Notes: generated by a model not told the origin, from the letters alone. Shown: positions 27,953-36,257, counted from the first letter of the stretch. The stretch: DNA of 64,000 nt from Verrucomicrobiota bacterium (GCA_019244415.1 JAFASN010000100.1:1-64000); one strand, 5' to 3'. Numbers and translations are program-made.

Positions 27953-28462
27953 TTAGGCTGCGGCGGCGGGCTGGAGTAGCTGGAGTACTTCGGCTTGGAC
28001 GCGTTCCAGATCATCAAGGCGCAATTGGGGATCGGGCACGATGAAAATGTCGCCGTTGCGGGCGTGCTCGTAAATAAGCAGCCGGCGGCCGTCCGCGTTT
28101 TCGGTCCTCACCGGCTTAAGGACACGTTTGCGCTCGAGCATCACCGCCAGGACGTAACTTGCGTGCGGCGGAGCATCCGGTTGCGCCAGCAGACGGCGGA
28201 AAAGGTCCTCGGCATTCTCTTGGGCGAGCGGCTCAGGTGGCGGCTCCGGCTCCGGCTCGAACTTGGATTTCCAAAATGAGAATGGCTGGATGTTATCGTT
28301 GCGATTTCGCCAGGCTTCCTCGCTCAGGTCTTCGCGACGGAAGCCATCGCCCTCGCGATGCAGCAGCGTGTAAAACGACTCGCCCGGTGCGAAGGCGCGT
28401 CCGGTGGCGGTGCAACTGTCCGACCGCGACTTGATCGGCCAATCATTCGCGAGCGGGTTCAT
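27953..28462 (-). CDS. Conserved hypothetical protein
   Basis: 169 residues, no named function that I recognise. The N-terminus has two Cys-/Gly-type short motifs (SDSCTATGRAF and GESFYTLL), then FSFWKSKF, a Pro/Glu linker, and a helical C-terminal half with SYVLAVMLERKRVL, LLIYEHARNGDIFIVPDPQL and a terminal Ala run. I recall similar proteins in Verrucomicrobia and Planctomycetes. It overlaps the lptF-type stop by four bases and precedes dus by ten, so it belongs to this operon. Confidence 0.75.
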   Translation of the reverse strand: MNPLANDWPIKSRSDSCTATGRAFAPGESFYTLLHREGDGFRREDLSEEAWRNRNDNIQPFSFWKSKFEPEPEPPPEPLAQENAEDLFRRLLAQPDAPPHASYVLAVMLERKRVLKPVRTENADGRRLLIYEHARNGDIFIVPDPQLRLDDLERVQAEVLQLLQPAAAA

Positions 28463-29595
28463 CGCGCGACAATACGGCGCGGGAGCAACGCGCGAAAGTC
28501 TGTAGCCTCCCGATTCGAGGCGCGCAATCGCAAGAGATAAAGCCCGAGCGCCCCAAACGCGATGACGGGCGCCCAGCCGGCGATCCAGCCCGGGATGCGA
28601 TCGCCTTCACCGAGCGCGAGAAAAAGATGAGTGGAAAAGTTCAGGGCAAAGATAAGAAGAATGGCGGTAGCGACGCTGGCGAGTACGCCCCGGCGAGAAA
28701 AGCCGACTCCGAGCGGCGCTGCGATCAGCGTCACGACCATACAGGTCCACGGCAGGGCGATGCGATAGTGCCAATGCGTGTAAAAAGGCGCGAGCAGCGC
28801 CGGCGGAAAGTCGGAATTGAAGGCCAGGTAATCGCGCAGTTCAGGCAGGCTCATCAACTCGGCACGCTCGTTTGCACTGTGCAGACGAAACGGCGTCTCA
28901 CTCCAATGGCGCACGACAAGCGTGGGGAGGAGTTCCTCCGTCGTAATGTTTCCCGCCTGGTCGTAGTGTACTACTTTTGCCTGCGTGAGTACCCAGCTGT
29001 GATCAGCCGCCTGATATTCGGCGCTCGCCGCCAGATAATTTGTGACGATGTGGTCGTGCGCGTCTTGCTGGAGCACCTGCACGTTCTGAAAGCGGTTGCT
29101 GTCGGTGCGAAAACTCTGGACAAACCAGGTGCGCGCGTCCCGCCGGTTCCGGAAAATCTGGCCCTCGACCACGCGGGCGGAATGGTGCTCGGGCGAGAAA
29201 AATGTCTTGCGCGCCATTTCCGCGTGCGGGGCGAGCGCGTAATTCAGGGCGAAAGAGCCGAGTGCCGTGAGCAGCCCGATGAGGAAGAGAGGCATCAGCA
29301 CGCGTGAAAGGGAAATGCCTGCTGTGAGCATCGAGACGATTTCATTCGCGCGCGACATGCGGCCGAGCACAAACAACAGCGCGAGCAAGAGCGAGACCGG
29401 CAGCAGGATGACAAGTATCTGTGGTACTTGCGTCCCGTAGTACTGAAGTACTCGTGGCAGCGTCACGTGCTCATCCAAAAACGTGGAGATGCTGTCGCTG
29501 ATATCGAAGATGAGCCAGATCGAAATGAAGCCGACGATGCAGTAGATGTAAGCCTGCATAAAATTGCGGAGGACGTAGCGGTCGAGCAGGTTCAC
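28459..29595 (-). CDS. LptF/LptG-family permease (YjgP/YjgQ)
   Basis: 378 residues with GTG start. It has six predicted membrane helices: one at about 10-30, two at about 55-125, a large periplasmic jellyroll domain (about 130-270), then three C-terminal helices. DRYVLRNFMQAY and QILVILLPVSLLLALLFVLGR are typical. Proteins of this family pair to form the permease of the LPS exporter LptB2FG. Only one is present here. The stop overlaps the next gene (ATGA). Confidence 0.88.
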   Translation of the reverse strand: MNLLDRYVLRNFMQAYIYCIVGFISIWLIFDISDSISTFLDEHVTLPRVLQYYGTQVPQILVILLPVSLLLALLFVLGRMSRANEIVSMLTAGISLSRVLMPLFLIGLLTALGSFALNYALAPHAEMARKTFFSPEHHSARVVEGQIFRNRRDARTWFVQSFRTDSNRFQNVQVLQQDAHDHIVTNYLAASAEYQAADHSWVLTQAKVVHYDQAGNITTEELLPTLVVRHWSETPFRLHSANERAELMSLPELRDYLAFNSDFPPALLAPFYTHWHYRIALPWTCMVVTLIAAPLGVGFSRRGVLASVATAILLIFALNFSTHLFLALGEGDRIPGWIAGWAPVIAFGALGLYLLRLRASNREATDFRALLPRRIVAR

Positions 29596-29599
29596 GGGG

Positions 29600-29690
29600 T
29601 GTATGATGTTTGATCTATGATTTCTGACTTGGAAGCGCGTGCTGACGACCGCCGCAAATCATACGTCAGGCATCAAAAATCATACATCCG
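29600..29690. other. Divergent intergenic region with imperfect dyad
   Basis: The 95 bases between the lptF-type gene and dinG are AT-rich compared with the rest. They hold repeated TATGAT/ATCATA words: GTGTATGATGTTTGATC on the left and AATCATACGTCAGGCATC and AAATCATACATC on the right. These form an imperfect dyad. It should contain both promoters. No LexA box is visible here. Confidence 0.45.
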
Positions 29691-31673
29691 ATGATTGCGC
29701 TGCGCGACAGTATCGGCTCCGGCTTTGTTGAGAAGAGCGAAACGATTTTCTCGCCCGGTGGTTTGCTGGCAAAAGCGCGCAACTTCGAGGTCCGGCCGCA
29801 GCAGCAGGCGATGGCGGGAGCAATCGCGCGTGCGCTCGAAGAAGAGCGGCATCTGGTTGTCGAAGCGGGAACCGGCGTTGGCAAATCGCTCGCCTATCTG
29901 GTGCCGTCGGTGCTGTTCGCGCTGGAGAAGAAGAAGAAGGCGATCATTTCAACACACACGATCAACCTTCAGGAACAGCTGCTTCACAAAGACATCCCCA
30001 TTCTGAAGAAAATCCTGCCCGTGGAATTCGAAGCCGCGCTGATGAAAGGCCGGCAAAATTATCTTTGCCCGCGGCGGCTCGAGCGCGCCTTGCAGCAACA
30101 AAACGAACTCTTCACTGGCCCCGAGCAGAACGAGCTGGAGCGAATCGCTCTCTGGGCGGCGCGGACAAGCGATGGCACGCTCAGTGATCTTGCCTTCGAG
30201 CCAGACGCCAAAGTGTGGACGCAGGTTTGCAGCGAGGCGCACATCTGCGCCAAGAAAACATGCGGACAAAACGATCGCTGCTTTTACCAGAACGCTCGGC
30301 GGAGGCTGCTCGCGGCCGACCTGCTCGTGATCAATCACACGCTGCTTTTCATGCTGCTGGCGAGCGTGGACGCGATGGAAGAACGCGAGAGCGGTTTTAT
30401 TTTTCCTAACGACTTCCTGATTCTTGATGAAGCGCATACGGTCGAGCAAACGGCATCGCGCCAGATCGGCATCGGCGTGTCCCAATACGGGCTGCGCGCC
30501 ACCGTGCAGCGGCTCTACAACGCGCGCACGAAAAAAGGATTGTTTACCATCACGCGCGACGCCGACGGCGTTCGCCTCGCGGCCGAGCTGGCGGATGAAG
30601 TGGACAGATTCTTCGAGTCGGTCGGCGCCCGCTGCGAGTTTCGCAAAGGTCGCGAGTTCCGGATACGCGCGCGCGAGCTGGTCAACGACACCATCACTGG
30701 CCGGCTGATTGCGCTGCAAGCGCGCGTCGGTGAAGTGGTGAAACGGCAGAGCGACGAGATGCTGAAAGCCGAATTGCAGGAACTCGGACGTCGTGTCGCC
30801 GACGCTCGATTCGGCATTGCCGCCTTTCTCGAGCAATCAGCGCGCGAGCACGTCTATTGGGTCGAGAAAACAGGCAAGCTCGGACAGCTTTTAACGCTGA
30901 ACGCGGCGCCGGTGGACATTGCGCCGGTACTAAGGCGAATGCTTTTCCGCGATGGATGCAGTTGCGTGATGACGAGCGCGACGCTCGGAGTAGGACGCAA
31001 GGATTTGGCGTATTTTCGCAATCGCGTCGGCGCTAACGACGTCCAGCCGCTGCAACTCGGCAGCCCGTTTGATTTCGAGCGGCAGATGAAAATGTTTGTC
31101 GTTAGGAAAATGCCGGACCCGCGCGATGCCGGCTACGACCAAGCGCTGGCGCACTGGATCAAACATTTCGTCGCGGAGACGGACGGCCATGCCTTTGTAC
31201 TTTTCACCAGTTACCGCGCCATGCAGCAGATCGCGTCGCAGTTCGAGAATTACTGTGGCGAACATGATTTGAATCTGCTCGTGCAAGGCGGCGGTTTGCC
31301 ACGAACGCGTTTGCTGGAGCAGTTTAAGAGCACGCCGCGCAGCGTACTTTTCGGTACTGACAGCTTCTGGATGGGTGTGGATGTTCCGGGTGACGCACTG
31401 CGCAATGTCATCATCACGCGACTGCCATTCGCCGTGCCGGATCATCCGCTGATTGAAGCAAAACTGGAAATGATCGAGGCGCACGGCGGTGATCCGTTTC
31501 GCGAGTACTCGTTGCCGGAAGCGATCTTAAAAATGCGGCAGGGGGTCGGACGATTGATCCGGACCAAGAGCGATCATGGCATCATCGTAGTACTGGACAA
31601 TCGCATTGTAACGAAGCCATATGGCCGGGCATTTATGGCAGCGTTGCCGAAATGTCCGGTGGAAGTTTTGTAG
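29691..31673 (+). CDS. dinG: DinG/XPD-family ATP-dependent DNA helicase
   Basis: 660 residues of a superfamily 2 Fe-S helicase. Walker A AGTGVGKS is at 59-66. The cluster cysteines lie in YLCPRRLE, ICAKKTCGQNDRCFY (residues about 125-205). The DEAH box is in LILDEAHTVEQ. Helicase domain 2 has SFWMGVDVPGDAL and the motif VI QGVGRLIRTKSDHG. DinG unwinds 5'-tailed duplexes, R-loops and D-loops, and is SOS-regulated in E. coli. I see no LexA box before this copy. It sits inside the putatively inverted segment. Confidence 0.92.
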   Translation: MIALRDSIGSGFVEKSETIFSPGGLLAKARNFEVRPQQQAMAGAIARALEEERHLVVEAGTGVGKSLAYLVPSVLFALEKKKKAIISTHTINLQEQLLHKDIPILKKILPVEFEAALMKGRQNYLCPRRLERALQQQNELFTGPEQNELERIALWAARTSDGTLSDLAFEPDAKVWTQVCSEAHICAKKTCGQNDRCFYQNARRRLLAADLLVINHTLLFMLLASVDAMEERESGFIFPNDFLILDEAHTVEQTASRQIGIGVSQYGLRATVQRLYNARTKKGLFTITRDADGVRLAAELADEVDRFFESVGARCEFRKGREFRIRARELVNDTITGRLIALQARVGEVVKRQSDEMLKAELQELGRRVADARFGIAAFLEQSAREHVYWVEKTGKLGQLLTLNAAPVDIAPVLRRMLFRDGCSCVMTSATLGVGRKDLAYFRNRVGANDVQPLQLGSPFDFERQMKMFVVRKMPDPRDAGYDQALAHWIKHFVAETDGHAFVLFTSYRAMQQIASQFENYCGEHDLNLLVQGGGLPRTRLLEQFKSTPRSVLFGTDSFWMGVDVPGDALRNVIITRLPFAVPDHPLIEAKLEMIEAHGGDPFREYSLPEAILKMRQGVGRLIRTKSDHGIIVVLDNRIVTKPYGRAFMAALPKCPVEVL

Positions 31674-31738
31674 CGGTTTCACCGCTCACCGCTCTCGCCG
31701 CTAGAGAGCCGGAGGGACAGTAAAAAAATGAAAGAGAT

Positions 31739-31754
31739 ATGTTCACTTGAACAT
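31739..31754 (+). promoter_or_regulatory. LexA operator upstream of imuB C-terminal gene
   Basis: ATGTTC-ACTT-GAACAT with perfect arms. It ends 26 bases before the GTG at 31781, the same distance as between the imuA box and its ATG at 25117. The eleven bases before the start codon are also similar (CAGATTTCGCC here, CAGTTTGCGCC at imuA). Confidence 0.85.
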
Positions 31755-31780
31755 GTTCGTGCTCTGGCTCAGATTTCGCC

Positions 31781-32863
31781 GTGGCTCTGTTGCTTTCCGC
31801 CGTCCCGCCGCGTTCCCCCAAAGAACTCGAGCGCGCTCGCGAGACCGAGCGCATTCTCGGCATTCTACACCAGTGGGGCATTCACACCGTCGGACAGCTC
31901 GCACGCCTCGATCGCGATGATCTGGCCGCGCGCCTTGGCACGCGCGCAGTAGAGCTTTGGGAACGCGCCAATGGCAAAGCCACTCGCGTACTCAAGCTTG
32001 TGTCACCACCGGAATCGTTTGTGGAGAGCTTCGAGTTCGAAAACGAAATCGAAACGAGCGAGCCACTCCTTTTCATGCTGCGGCGGTTTTTGCAACAGCT
32101 CGCCACGCGCCTCGACGCGATTTACCTCGTCGCCAACGAACTTCGACTGCGCATCATGTTTTCTAATAAGTTGTACTACGAACGCCGCTTCAAAATCCCG
32201 CAGCCGACCAATAGCGAAGAAGTGCTTTTCCGAATGCTGTACACGCATCTGGAAAATTTTACATCGAAGCACCCGATCATCGCGGTGGCATTGGAAGCGC
32301 AGCCATCGAAACCGGCACGCGAGCAATTTCAGCTTTTCGAAACCGCGTTGCGCGATGCGGCACAATTGCACGAAACGCTCGCGCAGCTCGTCGGATTACT
32401 CGGCGCCGAGCGCGTCGGCACGCCAGTACTGGAAGAGACGTATCGGCCGGATGCATTCCGGATGGAAGCATTCCGGTGGGAATTTTGTCATTTCCGGAGC
32501 GCTTCTTCCTGTCATTCTGAGCGGAGCGACGCGAAGTCGAAGAATCCCGCCATGTTGCCTTTACGTGCCGCAACGGGATTCCTCGACTTCGCTCGGAATG
32601 ACGCATGTCGCATTCCGCTGCGCCGATTTCGTAAACGGGCAAACGCCACCGTGTTGCTGGAAAACAATCGCCCGGCACACGTCCGTTCTGACGAGGTCAA
32701 AAGCTTGAGCGCGGCGAATGACGGGCCGTTTCCGCTTTCCGGCAACTGGTGGGACGAGCGCGCCTGGTCACGAGTGGAATGGGATGTGGAATTGCAGGGC
32801 GCAACTGTCGCGCGTTGTCACTGCGATGAACAGGGCTGGGCCATGGATGGAATTTATGACTGA
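31781..32863 (+). CDS. imuB: ImuB, C-terminal half (thumb, little finger, clamp-binding tail)
   Basis: 360 residues from GTG 31781. After about 25 residues that I cannot align to ImuB, it enters the thumb helix-hairpin-helix LHQWGIHTVGQLARL, then the little-finger-like region and a clamp-binding-type QFQLF. A C-terminal ImuB tail follows, with LSGNWWDERAWSRVEWDV. The palm/fingers half is at 23882-24406 on the other strand. About 30 residues (SCHSERSDAK ... FARNDA) are encoded by a family A repeat inserted in frame. Own LexA box upstream, dnaE2 88 bases downstream. No internal stops, so a functional split protein is possible; decay is the alternative. Confidence 0.8.
   Translation: MALLLSAVPPRSPKELERARETERILGILHQWGIHTVGQLARLDRDDLAARLGTRAVELWERANGKATRVLKLVSPPESFVESFEFENEIETSEPLLFMLRRFLQQLATRLDAIYLVANELRLRIMFSNKLYYERRFKIPQPTNSEEVLFRMLYTHLENFTSKHPIIAVALEAQPSKPAREQFQLFETALRDAAQLHETLAQLVGLLGAERVGTPVLEETYRPDAFRMEAFRWEFCHFRSASSCHSERSDAKSKNPAMLPLRAATGFLDFARNDACRIPLRRFRKRANATVLLENNRPAHVRSDEVKSLSAANDGPFPLSGNWWDERAWSRVEWDVELQGATVARCHCDEQGWAMDGIYD
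32511..32602. repeat. Family A palindromic element, copy 4, inside imuB
   Basis: It starts GTCATTCTGAGCGGAG and ends GATTCCTCGACTTCGCTCGG then AATGAC. Read in the imuB frame it has no stop codon and adds about 30 residues between EAFRWEF and the NATVLLENNRPAHV segment. The downstream frame is preserved. Confidence 0.88.
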
Positions 32864-32867
32864 ACGT

Positions 32868-32945
32868 CTATTACGAGTACGAATAATGAGTACGAGCGAC
32901 TCTTTGCCATGCTCGTGCTCCTGCTCGTAATCGTGCTCGAGGAAA
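32868..32945. other. Low-complexity dyad upstream of dnaE2
   Basis: The left part reads ACGAGTACGAATAATGAGTA then CGAGCG; the right part reads CATGCTCGTGCTCCTGC then TCGTAATCGTGCTCG. The right part is a near reverse complement of the left, so the transcript can fold into a loose hairpin between imuB and dnaE2. A related run, GACGAGTACGAGCACGAACA, occurs near 59655. Confidence 0.5.
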
Positions 32946-32951
32946 TGCGCG

Positions 32952-35900
32952 ATGTCCTACTGCGAATTGCACGCCGCCAGCGCCTTCAGCTTTTTGCGCG
33001 GCGCATCATCGCCTGAGCAGCTGGCGGAAGTCGCGGCGGAATTAGAATTGGCCGCCGTTGCGTTGCTCGATCGCAACGGCGTTTACGGATCGCAGCGTTT
33101 TGCCGTCGCGTGTGTCGAGCGAGGCATTCGCGCCATTCACGGCGCGGAATTAACCATGGAAGACGCGAGCGTACTTCCAGTAATTGTGGCATCGCGCACC
33201 GGCTACGAAAATCTTTGTTCGCTGCTCACGGAAGCGCATTTGCGCAGTGAAGTGAAAGGCGATTGCGCCGTGCGCTACGATGAGCTGCCACAGTTTGCAG
33301 ATGGATTAATCGCGCTTCTCGGCGCGTCGCAACTGCGTCCGGGGAGCGCACGCGACCCGCGTGCTGTTTGCGGCGACTCACCGCAAACTGCAAGGGAGAA
33401 GCGCGTTCGACGCGTCGCCCACCGGAGCAAGACAGTCACGTGCGCTCCCCAATCCGCGGAACGCTGCGCGCAGATTGTGATCGATGCTTTCGGCCGCGAA
33501 AACGTTCACGTCGAGCTCCAGCGGCATTTCCTGCGCGGCGAAGAACGCATTAATCGCGAGCTAATCGATCTCGCGTCGGAATTTCGTCTGCCGATCATCG
33601 CCAGCAACGGCGTTCAGTACGCCAGGCCGTACGGCCGCCAGGTACTCGATGTGTTCACCTGCATTCGCGAGCACACGCACCTCGATCTCGCCGGCAAGCT
33701 CCTCACCCAAAACGCCGAGCGCCATCTTAAATCCGACGGGGAAATGCGAGCCATCTTTCGCGATTTACCCGATGCGATCACCAACACCGAGGCGCTCGCC
33801 GATCGCGTCCAGTTCTCGTTAGAAAATATCGGCTACGAATTTCCCGAGTTCGACGTGCCGGATGGCCACACCATGAATTCATTCCTGCGCCGCATCGTAC
33901 TTTTCGGAGCGCAGCAGCGTTACGAATCGATCAGCAAACGCGTGAAACAGCAGCTCGAGTTCGAGCTCGCACTCATCACCAAACTCGGTTTCGCCGGCTA
34001 TTTCCTCATCGTCTGGGACATCGTGAATTTCTGCCGCGAAAACGACATCATGGTGCAGGGCCGCGGCAGCGCGGCGAACAGCGCCGTCTGTTTTTGCCTC
34101 GGCATCACGCCGGTCGATCCCATTTCGAATCATCTCGTCTTCGAACGTTTCCTCAACGAAAGCCGCAAAGGTTGGCCGGACATTGACCTCGATCTGCCCA
34201 GCGGCGACCGGCGCGAGCGCGTGATCCAAGAAGTGTACCGCCGTTACGGCAGACACGGCGCGGCCATGACCGCGAACGTCATTACTTATCGCGGCAAAAG
34301 CGCCGCACGCGAGATCGGCAAAGCGCTTAATTTTTCGCCCAGCATTCTCGACCGCTTCTCGCACCTGTTCGCCAGCGGCGATTTCCCGCACACGCTCGAG
34401 CTCGAGGCGCAGATCGAGCAGGCGGGTTTGCCGAAAGCGCATCCGCGCATGCCGGCGTTCGTCGGTTTATATCATGCTATCTATAGCCTGCCGCGCCACC
34501 TCGGCCAGCACAGCGGCGGCATGATTATTTGCCAGCACAAGCTGAGCAAATTCGTGCCGCTGGAGAACGCGTCGATGCCGGGGCGCGTGGTCGCGCAATG
34601 GGACAAGGACGATTGCGAAGACCTCGGCATCGTAAAGGTGGACCTGCTCGGCCTCGGCATGATGTCAGTGATGCAAGATGCGTTTGAGCTTTGCCGCGAG
34701 CGTGGCCGACCGCTTGATTTGGCGCACATCCCGAAAGACGACGCGCGTACATTCGAGATAATGCAAATGGCGGACACGATTGGCGTTTTTCAAATCGAGA
34801 GCCGCGCGCAAATGGCCACCTTGCCGCGGCTGAAGCCGAAATGTTTTTACGATGTCGTGATCGAAGTCGCGATCATCCGGCCGGGGCCGATCCAGGGCGA
34901 CATGGTGCACCCGTACTTAGCGCGGCGCGCGGGCAAAGAGCCGGTCACGTTTTTCGATGAACGATTACGTCCCGTACTTGAGCGCACACTCGGCGTGCCG
35001 TTGTTCCAGGAGCAGATGCTCAAGATCGCGATGATCATGGCTAATTTTTCCGGCGACGAAGCGGAGGAATTGCGCCGCGCGCTCAGCTTTCATCGTTCTG
35101 AGGAACGGATGAAGCGGGTGAGCGTGAAGCTGCGCGATGCCATGGCGCGCAACAACGTTGCGTCCGACGTGATCGACAAAGTACTGCACTCGATCACGTC
35201 ATTCGCGCTCTACGGATTTCCCGAGTCGCACGCCATCAGCTTCGCCATTCTCGCGTATGGCAGCGCGTACTTGAAAGCGCATCGCGCGCCGGAGTTTTAC
35301 GCCAGCCTGATCAACAATCAGCCGATGGGTTTTTATTCGCCGGCGACGATCGTGGTAGATGCGCGGCGACATGGAGTGAAAGTGAAGCCGGTGTGCGTGG
35401 CAAAATCGGAATGGAATTGCACGGTGTTATCCGATGACACAATCCGGCTCGGTTTTTGTGTGATGAATGGATTGAACCGCGAACACGCCGACGAGTTGGT
35501 GCGCGAGCGAAATGTGCAGCCGTTTCTTTCGCTGGAAGATTTCCGGCAACGCGTGCCGCTGACGAAAGACGAACTACGCGGCCTGGCGAATCTCGGGGCG
35601 CTGAATTGTTTCGAGGAACATCGGCGAAGTGCGATGTGGAAAGTAGAGGAAACGCCGCATGACGATCTGTGGGCACGCCGATCTCTGGGTAGCGCACGCG
35701 ACTCGCGTGCAGTTTGCGGCGACTCGCCGCAATCTGTGCGAAAGAGAAGCGTTCCGCGGGTCGCGGAACGCAGCACGCGAGGTCGCGTGCGCTCCCCGGA
35801 GTCGTGGTCGCACGCGATAGACAATGCGGCACCGCTAAGTCCGATGACCTTGCCCGAGCGCGTTAACGCAGATTACGCGCAAATGAATCTCACCACCGGG

Positions 35901-36257
35901 CCGCATCCGATGCAAATGCTGCGTTCGCGATTGCCCGATGTGTGGCGCGCGAGCGATCTGCCGCACGCGAAACACGGCTCGACCATTCGCATCGCCGGCA
36001 ACGTCATTTGCCGTCAGCGCCCCGGCACGGCGAAAGGTTTTGTCTTCATCAGCCTCGAAGACGAGACCGGCGTCTCGAACGCAATTGTCACGCCCGATCT
36101 CTTCGAGCGCACGCGTCTGCTCATCACCGAAGAACCATTCCTCGTAATCGAAGGCGAAGTACAAAACACCGATAATGTGGTACTGATTAAAACGGAGAAA
36201 ATCCTCCCGCTAACGAATCACGGCCTGCTCGGCTCCGAGTCGCACGATTTTCACTGA
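32952..36257 (+). CDS. dnaE2: Error-prone DNA polymerase III alpha subunit DnaE2 (ImuC)
   Basis: 1101 residues. An N-terminal PHP domain opens with YCELHAASAFSFLRGASSPE. The C-family palm has VQGRGSAANSAVCFCLGI and the catalytic Asp pair in WPDIDLDLPSG. A helix-hairpin-helix and OB-fold region end the protein. DnaE2 is the polymerase of the ImuA-ImuB-DnaE2 translesion complex. Two family B elements are inserted in frame, adding about 37 residues each: at about residues 130-167 in the PHP domain and about 912-949 before the OB fold. Without them the length (about 1027) is normal for the family. It follows the imuB C-terminal gene by 88 bases, with GAGGA before its ATG, and probably shares its SOS promoter. 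Confidence 0.94.
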   Translation: MSYCELHAASAFSFLRGASSPEQLAEVAAELELAAVALLDRNGVYGSQRFAVACVERGIRAIHGAELTMEDASVLPVIVASRTGYENLCSLLTEAHLRSEVKGDCAVRYDELPQFADGLIALLGASQLRPGSARDPRAVCGDSPQTAREKRVRRVAHRSKTVTCAPQSAERCAQIVIDAFGRENVHVELQRHFLRGEERINRELIDLASEFRLPIIASNGVQYARPYGRQVLDVFTCIREHTHLDLAGKLLTQNAERHLKSDGEMRAIFRDLPDAITNTEALADRVQFSLENIGYEFPEFDVPDGHTMNSFLRRIVLFGAQQRYESISKRVKQQLEFELALITKLGFAGYFLIVWDIVNFCRENDIMVQGRGSAANSAVCFCLGITPVDPISNHLVFERFLNESRKGWPDIDLDLPSGDRRERVIQEVYRRYGRHGAAMTANVITYRGKSAAREIGKALNFSPSILDRFSHLFASGDFPHTLELEAQIEQAGLPKAHPRMPAFVGLYHAIYSLPRHLGQHSGGMIICQHKLSKFVPLENASMPGRVVAQWDKDDCEDLGIVKVDLLGLGMMSVMQDAFELCRERGRPLDLAHIPKDDARTFEIMQMADTIGVFQIESRAQMATLPRLKPKCFYDVVIEVAIIRPGPIQGDMVHPYLARRAGKEPVTFFDERLRPVLERTLGVPLFQEQMLKIAMIMANFSGDEAEELRRALSFHRSEERMKRVSVKLRDAMARNNVASDVIDKVLHSITSFALYGFPESHAISFAILAYGSAYLKAHRAPEFYASLINNQPMGFYSPATIVVDARRHGVKVKPVCVAKSEWNCTVLSDDTIRLGFCVMNGLNREHADELVRERNVQPFLSLEDFRQRVPLTKDELRGLANLGALNCFEEHRRSAMWKVEETPHDDLWARRSLGSARDSRAVCGDSPQSVRKRSVPRVAERSTRGRVRSPESWSHAIDNAAPLSPMTLPERVNADYAQMNLTTGPHPMQMLRSRLPDVWRASDLPHAKHGSTIRIAGNVICRQRPGTAKGFVFISLEDETGVSNAIVTPDLFERTRLLITEEPFLVIEGEVQNTDNVVLIKTEKILPLTNHGLLGSESHDFH
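33341..33450. repeat. Family B multi-hairpin element, copy 1, inside dnaE2
   Basis: 110 bases bounded by GGGGAGCGCACG and its exact reverse complement CGTGCGCTCCCC. Inside are hairpins GCACGCG-ACC-CGCGTGC and GTTTGCGG-CGACTCA-CCGCAAAC plus a less perfect third. The encoded peptide begins GSARDPRAVCGDSPQ, the same frame as copy 2. It lies in the PHP domain region. Confidence 0.9.
35688..35797. repeat. Family B multi-hairpin element, copy 2, inside dnaE2
   Basis: Also 110 bases, from GGGTAGCGCACGCG to CGCGTGCGCTCCCC. Internal hairpins are GCACGCG-ACT-CGCGTGC, TTGCGGCG-ACT-CGCCGCAA and GCGTTCCGCG-GGT-CGCGGAACGC. Arms and loops vary together relative to copy 1 while pairing is retained. The encoded peptide begins GSARDSRAVCGDSPQ. 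Confidence 0.9.

Noticed and set aside
31691-31709. Hairpin GCTCTC-GCCGCTA-GAGAGC just after dinG as a terminator
   Set aside because: The six-pair stem is not followed by a T-tract on the plus strand, so I do not call it an intrinsic terminator.
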